Shown here piece after piece: positions 1 to 6,636 of a stretch of 41,311 bases of DNA. The notes below the pieces were generated by a model that saw only the letters and a program-made list of their open reading frames with translations, searched no databases and was not told the DNA's origin. The stretch covers positions 1-41,311 of the forward strand of contig JAKMFX010000009.1 in NCBI GenBank assembly GCA_022425195.1, in the 5' to 3' direction. Position 1 is the stretch's first letter; the number at the start of each line of letters is the position of its first letter. The stretch comes from Flavobacteriales bacterium (GTDB lineage Bacteria > Bacteroidota > Bacteroidia > Flavobacteriales > UBA7430). The position numbers and the translations under genes are program-made.

Positions 1-566
1 GCATCATAAAGGGGCTGCATATAAGGGTCTAATTTATCCTTCATGTCACCCGGTAAAAATCCAAGATTCTCTCCGGCTTCTACAGCGGGTCGTGTTAAAA
101 TGATACGCTTTACTTCTTTATTCTTTAGTGCCCTAACCGCAAGAGCTACAGCCGTATATGTCTTACCTGTTCCTGCAGGACCAATCGCAAAAACCATGTC
201 GTTATCATGAGACAAATCAACTAATTTACGCTGATTGGCTGTACGAGCCTTGACTAATTTACCATGCGTACCGTGAACAATTACATCATCGTCTAATTCC
301 AAAACCACATTGTGGTCTTCCATAATCAATCGGTCAATGTTACTCTCAGTCAGTCGATTGTACTTATGAAAATGCTGAATTAATACTTGTAACTTTGTTT
401 CAAACTGTTCAATTATTTCTTCTTCACCCAAAACGGTTAGCGTACCTCCGCGAGCAATGATTTTCAACTTCGGATAATACGATTTAATTAAATCCAACTT
501 GGAGTTTTGAGAGCCATAAAGTTCTATGGGGTCGATATCGGTTAAAGTAAACTTTTTTTCTGCCAA
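1..566 (-). CDS. phoH: PhoH-family ATPase, C-terminus cut by window edge
   Basis: PhoH-like P-loop ATPase/RNA-associated protein; 188 codons are visible and the reading frame runs off the left edge without a stop. The N-terminal part (ITLTDIDPIELYG-like, then a KH-like stretch) is followed by Walker A GPAGTGKT at about residues 129-136 and the downstream TRPAVEAGENLGFLPGD block typical of PhoH. The frame upstream is closed by TGA and contains no ATG or GTG, so the start must be TTG at 566, giving MAEKKFTLTDIDP. It is divergent from the SAM hydrolase-family gene at 701. The biochemical role is poorly defined in the family; nucleotide-dependent RNA metabolism is the usual suggestion. Family assignment is confident; the start rests on the absence of alternatives. 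Confidence 0.93.
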   Translation of the reverse strand, partial: MAEKKFTLTDIDPIELYGSQNSKLDLIKSYYPKLKIIARGGTLTVLGEEEIIEQFETKLQVLIQHFHKYNRLTESNIDRLIMEDHNVVLELDDDVIVHGTHGKLVKARTANQRKLVDLSHDNDMVFAIGPAGTGKTYTAVALAVRALKNKEVKRIILTRPAVEAGENLGFLPGDMKDKLDPYMQPLYD

Positions 567-700
567 ACAGTTGATAGTTATTGAGTTGAACGAATTCGAA
601 TAAAATTCTTTTCAACTTAGATTATTTGCTTAATTTTAAAGTCACAAAATAACAAATTTCGTCAAATTATTTCAAGTAAAATTAGCTGTTTTTCAGCAAT

Positions 701-1504
701 ATGGCAATCATTACATTAACAAGCGATTACGGTAACAAGGATTATTTTACCGCGGCCATAAAAGGAGCGATTTTATCGGAATCTCCATCCGCACAAATCG
801 TTGACATTTCTCATCAAGTTTCGCCCTTTAACATTCAAGAAGCCGCTTACATTTTAAAGAATGCTTATCACCATTTCCCTAAGGGCACCATCCACATGAT
901 TGGCATTGATGCCGAAGCCACAAAAACCAAACTTCATGTAGCTTGTAAAATTGACGAACACTATTTCATTGGAGCTGATACAGGTATTTTTTCGCTGATG
1001 TTTCCTATCATTAAGCCCGAACAAATCATTGCGTTGAATATTGCTCAAGAATCTGACAGCATCCCCTTTCCAATGAAAGATGTATTTGTAAAAGCTGCTT
1101 GTCACGTAAACAGAGGTGGAACTTTAGGTATTATTGGTCGACAAATCAATCAACTGAGAGAAATGATAGATTTCCAACCCACGCTTTCATCAGACCGAAA
1201 AATTATAAACGGACAAGTGATTTACATTGATCATTACGGAAATGTCATTAGCAATATCACTGAAAAGTTTTATAGAGAATCTGTTTCAGGAAATACATTT
1301 GAAATAAAACTCCCAAGGAGAAATAATATTAACGCCTTACACCAATCTTATACTGAGGTCCCGGAGGGCGAAATGCTAGCGCTCTTCAACTCCGCAGGTC
1401 ACCTAGAGATCGCCATCAACAAAGGAGATGCAAATTTGGCAAATGGAGCCAGCGGACTATTGGGTATTAAAGTAAAAGATCGAATTAGTATTGAATTTAC
1501 ATGA
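701..1504 (+). CDS. SAM hydrolase / fluorinase-like family protein (DUF62)
   Basis: A 267-residue cytoplasmic protein of the S-adenosylmethionine hydrolase (SAM hydroxide adenosyltransferase, fluorinase/chlorinase) family. Visible signatures are TLTSDYG at residues 5-11, VDISHQV near 34-40, and the C-terminal-domain HYGNVISNI block. Characterised members cleave SAM to adenosine and methionine using an Asp-Arg-His triad. Here D70 is kept, but the region after it reads AEATKTK instead of the PGVG-xR type, and the usual FHGRD is FPMKD (about 123-127), so two triad positions look substituted. It is the first gene of a coupled operon, overlapping the ABM-like gene by 4 nt (ATGA), which ties it to gldF/gldG. 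The fold assignment is secure; the activity is uncertain. Confidence 0.88.
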   Translation: MAIITLTSDYGNKDYFTAAIKGAILSESPSAQIVDISHQVSPFNIQEAAYILKNAYHHFPKGTIHMIGIDAEATKTKLHVACKIDEHYFIGADTGIFSLMFPIIKPEQIIALNIAQESDSIPFPMKDVFVKAACHVNRGGTLGIIGRQINQLREMIDFQPTLSSDRKIINGQVIYIDHYGNVISNITEKFYRESVSGNTFEIKLPRRNNINALHQSYTEVPEGEMLALFNSAGHLEIAINKGDANLANGASGLLGIKVKDRISIEFT

Positions 1505-1797
1505 TCATTAGAATTGTCAAATTAAGTTTTCACGAGCAACAAACGCTTAGCTTTAAAAAGATTTTTGAAGAAAATAAGCGCACCATCCTTGCACAAAAAG
1601 GCTGCGAACGTTTGGAACTTCTTCAAGATTTAAACGATAAAAATATCTTTTTCACCTACAGTTGGTGGGACTGTGAAGAAAATCTGAATGCCTACAGGGA
1701 ATCGGATTGGTTCAGAAAACTTTGGAATAAAACAAAACTACTATTCAAGGAAAAGCCAGTAGCTTGGAGTACAAAAAAAATAAGTGACGTAGAATGA
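1501..1797 (+). CDS. ABM-type (antibiotic biosynthesis monooxygenase fold) small protein
   Basis: A 98-residue soluble protein with the look of a dimeric alpha/beta ferredoxin-like ABM/quinol monooxygenase domain. It has an N-terminal beta strand (IIRIVKLSF), a helix ending in KGCERLELLQD, the strand NIFFTYSWWDCEENLNAY, then a helix and the closing VAWSTKKI. Members include quinone and heme-degrading monooxygenases, but many small ones are uncharacterised and no active site can be assigned here. The gene overlaps the gene before it and gldF after it by 4 nt each, so it is translationally coupled within the gld operon. The fold is likely; the function is unknown. Confidence 0.7.
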   Translation: MIIRIVKLSFHEQQTLSFKKIFEENKRTILAQKGCERLELLQDLNDKNIFFTYSWWDCEENLNAYRESDWFRKLWNKTKLLFKEKPVAWSTKKISDVE

Positions 1798-2525
1798 TTA
1801 GTATTCTCAAAAAAGAACTGAATAGTTTTTTCAACACCTCAACAGGCTATCTGGTCGTGTTGGTGTTCTTAATGCTCAATGGTCTACTTCTATGGGTATT
1901 CCCAGGTTCTTTTAATTTACTAGACTCGAATTATGCTGGTCTAGATGGCTTTTTTTCTCTAGCCCCTTGGATTTTCTTGTTTTTAATCCCTGCGATTACC
2001 ATGCGTTTTTTTTCGGAAGAACTTAAAACGGGAACCATCGAAATGTTATTGACTAAGCCCATTAGCGAATTTCAATTGATCATGGGGAAATACCTTGCAG
2101 GACTCGTTTTATGCCTAATTACGCTAGCTCCAACTTTAATTTATGTAATCAGCATATACAGCCTGGGGCAACCCATAGGAAACATAGACCTAGGTGCAAC
2201 AGTTGGCTCCTACGTGGGCTTAATTTTTCTCTCGGGTATTTATGTTTCTATTGGTATTTTCACATCTATAAGCACAAAAAATCAGGTAGTAGCCTTTCTT
2301 CTTTCTTCATTATTATGTTTCATCTGCTTTTCAGGTTTTGAACAAATCTCAAACCTATTCCCCAATAGTGCTGTACAATTGAATATTGAAAAATTAGGGC
2401 TTAGCTACCATTACAAAAGCATCAGAAGAGGTGTTTTAGATACTCGAGATGTCATCTACTTCCTCAGCTGTATGGGTCTCTTTCTATTCGCAAGTAAACT
2501 AACGCTCCAAAAGAGAAAGGGATGA
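1794..2525 (+). CDS. gldF: Gliding-motility ABC transporter permease GldF
   Basis: A 243-residue inner-membrane ABC-2-type permease with about six hydrophobic segments. It carries the conserved block TMRFFSEELKTGTIEMLLTKPISEFQLIMGK (split across about residues 65-95) found in GldF and related NosY-like permeases. GldF acts with GldG and the ATPase GldA in an ABC transporter required for gliding in flavobacteria; gldA is not in this window, as is usual since it is unlinked. The ATG overlaps the preceding gene by 4 nt and the stop overlaps gldG by 4 nt. Length and neighbour gldG make the assignment firm. Whether this organism glides cannot be told, since non-gliding relatives also keep gldFG. 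Confidence 0.93.
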   Translation: MISILKKELNSFFNTSTGYLVVLVFLMLNGLLLWVFPGSFNLLDSNYAGLDGFFSLAPWIFLFLIPAITMRFFSEELKTGTIEMLLTKPISEFQLIMGKYLAGLVLCLITLAPTLIYVISIYSLGQPIGNIDLGATVGSYVGLIFLSGIYVSIGIFTSISTKNQVVAFLLSSLLCFICFSGFEQISNLFPNSAVQLNIEKLGLSYHYKSIRRGVLDTRDVIYFLSCMGLFLFASKLTLQKRKG

Positions 2526-4237
2526 GGTCAAATAGACAAAAACACACCATCCAGTTCCTGAGTATTACAATCATCATAATACTCCTTAACACCCTAAGTT
2601 CTGTATGGTTTCATCGTTTTGATCTAACCAAAGAAAAGCGATTTTCTCTATCTGAAACCACAAAGGAGCTCTTAACAGTTATTGATGATTACATTTATAT
2701 AGAAGTGTACTTAGAAGGTGATTTCCCGTCTGGAATTGAACGCCTTAGTCTTGAAACTGAATATCTTTTAGAAGAGTTTAGATCTCAGAATCCGCTGATA
2801 AAATATAGCTTCATCAACCCTACAGAAAATACTGACGAGAACACACGAAATGAAATCATTAATCAGCTGTTCGAAAAAGGGCTTAACCCGACCACACTTC
2901 AAATAAAAGAGGGTAATGGCTACTCCGAAAAGATCATAATCCCCGGGGCTATCGTAAAATATGGAGCTCAAGAATTCCCAATTTCTCTCCTTAAAAATGA
3001 ATTGGCAAATACCCCAGAACAAAACATTGAAAAGTCGATTCAAGAGCTTGAATATGAGTTTACAAATGCAATAAATCATCTCACAGATCCTATAAAGCAA
3101 AAAATCGGTTTCATATCGGGGCATGGAGAATTGGAAGAATTAGAAATTGAAGATTTATTCAACACACTCTCAGAACAGTATATTTTAGACCAAATAAATC
3201 TTCGAGAATTTGATACAAGTCCATCGGGGCAGCCCGATTTGATGAAGAAGTTGAGGGATTTGAAATCAAAAGACCTTTTAATTCTGGCAAAACCTAAAAA
3301 TAAATTTGAAAACCTAGACAAGTACTTTATTGACCAATATGTGATGAGTGGTGGAAAGATGATTTGGCTCATTGATGCAACTAATGCTGATATGGACTCA
3401 TTATCCAACAGTGGTAGCTTTTTAGTTCAAAGCCTCAGCAGAGATTTAAATTTAGAAGACCTACTTTTCAAATACGGTGTTCGAATTAATAGCAATTTAA
3501 TTCAAGACGTGTCCTCCTCTAAAATCCCAATCCCTACAAGTTTCACAAACAACATACCTAAATGGGAATTGGTTCCCTGGAATTATTTCCCAGTAGCAAT
3601 CCCCGGCACGAATCATCCAATAACAAGGAATTTAAATGCTGTTAAATTTGACTTTGCTGGTAGTATCGACACACTTAAAACTCAAACTAAAATCAACAAA
3701 ACCCTTCTTCTTCAGACGACTTCATACACCAAATTAATAAAGACCCCATACAAGGTAAATCTCAAAGCTGCATTAAAAGCGCCCCTAAAAGAAGAATATA
3801 ATAATGGGAGGCAGACCCTAGCTGTACTACTTGAAGGTAATTTTGAATCCCTATTTAAGAACAGAATCAACAAATTGAGCACAAAGCTTCCTTTTGAAGA
3901 AACCAGTAAGCCTACTAAGATGATTGTTATTTCTGATGGAGATTTAGTGAAAAATCAAATTTCTAGAGGAGTTTCATTACCTTTAGGATATGATAAATAT
4001 GAAAAGCGCCAATATGGCAATAAAGTGTTTATCTTAAATGCCATAGATTTCCTACTAAATGAAGATGCGCTGATTAATATTAGAAGTAGAGAATTAAGCA
4101 TACGCGGACTCAACGCACAAAAAATAGCCAGACAAAAGAGATTTTGGCAAATAATGAATATTGGAATGCCCATCTTAATGATGATTATATTTGGAGTAAT
4201 GAAACAATATCTCAGAAGAAAAAAATATGAAAAATAG
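2522..4237 (+). CDS. gldG: Gliding-motility ABC transporter auxiliary protein GldG
   Basis: A 571-residue protein with an N-terminal membrane segment (about residues 10-30), a long extracytoplasmic ABC_transp_aux-type region and a C-terminal membrane helix (NIGMPILMMIIFGVMKQYL) followed by a basic tail. Recognisable GldG features are the early FDLTKEKRFSLSETTKELL block, IGFISGHGELEE in the middle and VISDGDLVKN towards the end. It is the partner of GldF. The start overlaps gldF by 4 nt, and the 3' end overlaps the DUF4340 gene by 11 nt, so the three are translated together. Confidence 0.93.
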   Translation: MRSNRQKHTIQFLSITIIIILLNTLSSVWFHRFDLTKEKRFSLSETTKELLTVIDDYIYIEVYLEGDFPSGIERLSLETEYLLEEFRSQNPLIKYSFINPTENTDENTRNEIINQLFEKGLNPTTLQIKEGNGYSEKIIIPGAIVKYGAQEFPISLLKNELANTPEQNIEKSIQELEYEFTNAINHLTDPIKQKIGFISGHGELEELEIEDLFNTLSEQYILDQINLREFDTSPSGQPDLMKKLRDLKSKDLLILAKPKNKFENLDKYFIDQYVMSGGKMIWLIDATNADMDSLSNSGSFLVQSLSRDLNLEDLLFKYGVRINSNLIQDVSSSKIPIPTSFTNNIPKWELVPWNYFPVAIPGTNHPITRNLNAVKFDFAGSIDTLKTQTKINKTLLLQTTSYTKLIKTPYKVNLKAALKAPLKEEYNNGRQTLAVLLEGNFESLFKNRINKLSTKLPFEETSKPTKMIVISDGDLVKNQISRGVSLPLGYDKYEKRQYGNKVFILNAIDFLLNEDALINIRSRELSIRGLNAQKIARQKRFWQIMNIGMPILMMIIFGVMKQYLRRKKYEK

Positions 4238-5213
4238 AAATACCTTATCTATTGCTATAATATTTTGCTTAAGCCTTATCGCATATTTATTCATCAACAA
4301 TGAGCCTTCAATAATTCGTTTTGAACTGAGAGATTTTTCCATTTCAGACACCAGTCAAATTGCTGAAATTAATATTACATCTAAAGAACCCGAAACCGTA
4401 AACTTAAAGAGAGTTGACGAAAAAAACTGGCTTGTCAATGAAAAATTCAAAGCCAGTAAATCATCCATCTTTTACCTACTAAAGACCTTACAGCGGATGG
4501 AGGTTGCATACCCAGTTCCTATATCTCTTCGAGACAACGTATTAGGCAATCTCGCAGTTAAAGGATTAAAAGTGGATGTCTTATTAAGAGACGGGGCCGA
4601 AAAGACTATTTATGTAGGGGAGGATAATAAGGAGCTGACAGCAACCTATATGATGATAAAGGATGCTTCAGACCCCTATGCTGTTCACATACCCGGATTT
4701 AGAGGCTTTTTATCCAGCAGATTTTTTACCAATGAATATCTGTGGAGAGATAAAACCGTCATGAATTACAAGGCAGCATCTATTAGCTCAATAAAAATGA
4801 AGTTCTATAGCTCAGGTGAAAAAGACAACTCATTCCAGATTGATTTTGATGAGGAAAGCTATGTGTTAAAACCACTTCACAAGAAAGAAAAAGCTTTTTC
4901 CAACCCCATTAAAGTCAAAGCTTACAGGAATTCATTCCAAAACCTATTTGCCGAAACATTTGTTATGAAAGAAAAGATAGAAAGGGATTCCCTGACCCAC
5001 ATAGCGCCCATCTTTAATCTCACAGTGAAAGCAAGTACGCACGAAACGCAGCTTAAAGTATTCCACAAAAAAGCAGATGATAAAGCTCAGGTGAAAGAGG
5101 ACAGAATCTATGACCCAGAAAGATTGTACGCCTGTGTAAATGATAAAGATTGGATGATCATACAAAAACATTCATTCAAAAATGTGATAAAAAAATTGAA
5201 TGATTTTAAATAA
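4227..5213 (+). CDS. DUF4340-domain membrane-anchored protein linked to gldFG
   Basis: A 328-residue protein with a single N-terminal membrane anchor (TLSIAIIFCLSLIAYLFI) and an otherwise soluble, presumably periplasmic, beta-rich body. The pattern ITSKEPETVNLKRVDEKNWLVN, then thioredoxin-length helices and LRDGAEKTIYVGED fits DUF4340, a domain that recurs beside GldG/ABC_transp_aux genes in many bacteria. It overlaps gldG by 11 nt and is the last gene of the operon, so a role with the GldFG complex is the natural inference. No enzymatic motif is seen. Confidence 0.78.
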   Translation: MKNRNTLSIAIIFCLSLIAYLFINNEPSIIRFELRDFSISDTSQIAEINITSKEPETVNLKRVDEKNWLVNEKFKASKSSIFYLLKTLQRMEVAYPVPISLRDNVLGNLAVKGLKVDVLLRDGAEKTIYVGEDNKELTATYMMIKDASDPYAVHIPGFRGFLSSRFFTNEYLWRDKTVMNYKAASISSIKMKFYSSGEKDNSFQIDFDEESYVLKPLHKKEKAFSNPIKVKAYRNSFQNLFAETFVMKEKIERDSLTHIAPIFNLTVKASTHETQLKVFHKKADDKAQVKEDRIYDPERLYACVNDKDWMIIQKHSFKNVIKKLNDFK

Positions 5214-5308
5214 CAACTGATTATATATTAAGCAATCATACAAATCTATAATCCCTCAATTTAAACCCATAATTTGTTAAAAAGTACTTTAGAATTGTGA
5301 ATAAAGCT

Positions 5309-5327
5309 GAGTTGACATTAACAACTC
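5309..5327. promoter_or_regulatory. Inverted repeat GAGTTG-N7-CAACTC upstream of dnaN
   Basis: GAGTTG (5309-5314) and CAACTC (5322-5327) form a perfect 6-bp dyad with a 7-nt spacer. It lies where the -33 element belonging to the -7 element at 5344 would be expected, so it could be an operator. Only the sequence symmetry supports this. Confidence 0.3.
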
Positions 5328-5343
5328 TATTTGGTCATATGGC

Positions 5344-5351
5344 TATATTTG
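5344..5351 (+). promoter_or_regulatory. Bacteroidota -7 element of dnaN
   Basis: TATATTTG matches the Bacteroidota primary sigma factor -7 consensus TAnnTTTG and ends 27 nt before the dnaN ATG. No good TTTG -33 element is seen at the standard spacing. No DnaA boxes were recognised nearby, so this does not look like a replication origin. Confidence 0.55.
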
Positions 5352-5378
5352 ATTTAGTGAAATTTAAACCAAGACCTA

Positions 5379-6500
5379 ATGAAGTTTATTGTTTCCAGTT
5401 CGAAGCTTTTAAAACAATTACAGACCATCAGTGGTGTGATTAACTCTAGTAACACCCTACCTATTCTCGACAATATTTTGTTTGAGATTGCTGACAACAA
5501 CCTTACCGTGTCCGCATCGGATTTAGAGACAACCATGTCTACCACTTTAGACGTGGAAGCGAACGAAAGTGGAAGTGTTGCCATTCCAGCTAAATTACTT
5601 TTGGACACCCTTAAAACTTTCCCCGAACAACCGCTAAGTTTCTTGTTAGATGTCGATAAAAACCTTGTAGAAATCAGTTCCGATCAGGGGAAATATGCAC
5701 TTGCATTCCAAAATGGAAATGAATTCCCAAAGGCTCCAGGAATTGAAGCTGGTAGTACTGCCCTCATTCACTCAGACATTATTGGTTCGGGAATACACAA
5801 AACAATTTTTGCCACAGGAAATGATGATTTACGTCCAGTAATGTCTGGTGTCTTTTGTCAATTTAGTGATTCTGGCTTAACGCTGGTTTCTACAGATGCA
5901 CACAAATTGGTTCGTTTTACGCGACATGATGTAACCAGTGATCAGAATGCTGAATTCATTCTTCCTAAAAAGCCTTTAAACATTCTCAAGGGGATTTTGA
6001 CCTCGGCTGATGAAGAAGTAAAGATTGAATACAACGAGACAAATGCTAAGTTTAGCTTTGGATCTATCGTTCTTACTTGCCGACTTATCGATGGGAAATA
6101 CCCAAATTATAATGCCGTGATACCGCAAGAAAATCCAAACAAACTTACGATTGATCGATTGTCATTTTTAAACTCTGTAAAACGAGTTTCTATATTCTCA
6201 AACAAAACTACACATCAGATAAGACTGAAGATTGCCGGTAACGAAATGCATATCTCTGCCGAAGATTTGGACTTCTCAAACAAAGCAGATGAACGCTTAT
6301 CTTGTCAGTACGAAGGATCTGATATAGAAATCGGCTTCAACTCACGCTTTCTAATGGAAATGATTTCCAACCTAGAAACCGAGCAGATTCACTTAGAAAT
6401 GTCAGCACCAAACCGTGCAGGTATCTTACTCCCTGAAGGGAACACAGAAAATGCAGAAAACATACTCATGCTAGTCATGCCCGTCATGCTGAACAACTAA
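5379..6500 (+). CDS. dnaN: DNA polymerase III beta sliding clamp
   Basis: A 373-residue beta clamp, full family length, with the three-domain repeat. It starts MKFIVSSSKLLKQLQTISGVINSSNTLPILDNILFE (seen in pieces), contains the GSVAIPAKLLLDTLKTFP region, the LVSTDAHKLVR block in the middle and ends with a typical LMLVMPVMLNN C-terminus near the protein-binding pocket. It holds polymerase III on DNA and acts as a hub for repair factors. It has its own -7 element and a strong terminator shared with lon. dnaA is not nearby, unlike in many other phyla. Confidence 0.97.
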   Translation: MKFIVSSSKLLKQLQTISGVINSSNTLPILDNILFEIADNNLTVSASDLETTMSTTLDVEANESGSVAIPAKLLLDTLKTFPEQPLSFLLDVDKNLVEISSDQGKYALAFQNGNEFPKAPGIEAGSTALIHSDIIGSGIHKTIFATGNDDLRPVMSGVFCQFSDSGLTLVSTDAHKLVRFTRHDVTSDQNAEFILPKKPLNILKGILTSADEEVKIEYNETNAKFSFGSIVLTCRLIDGKYPNYNAVIPQENPNKLTIDRLSFLNSVKRVSIFSNKTTHQIRLKIAGNEMHISAEDLDFSNKADERLSCQYEGSDIEIGFNSRFLMEMISNLETEQIHLEMSAPNRAGILLPEGNTENAENILMLVMPVMLNN

Positions 6501-6520
6501 CAAGTGTTAAACGACAAATA

Positions 6521-6563
6521 AAAAAAGGGTTCGTAAACTTAATTGTTTACGAACCCTTTTTTT
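6521..6563. terminator. Bidirectional terminator between dnaN and lon
   Basis: A perfect stem formed by 6521-6538 (A6, then GGGTTCGTAAAC) and its complement at 6545-6563, with a 6-nt loop. It is flanked by A and T runs on either side, so it works as an intrinsic terminator in both directions, serving the convergent dnaN and lon genes. Confidence 0.93.
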
Positions 6564-6636
6564 ATTTAGAGGATCAAGTATAAGAAGCTCAAAAAACAGA
6601 TCAATATCTGGTTGTTTTTCTATTGTTAGTCTTCAG

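Noticed and set aside
685-697. GCTG-TTTTT-CAGC hairpin just before the SAM hydrolase-family ATG
   Set aside because: A 4-bp stem is too short to be meaningful in AT-rich DNA.
5214-5378. Replication origin near dnaN
   Set aside because: No DnaA boxes recognised, no dnaA gene, and dnaN is away from oriC in many Bacteroidota.
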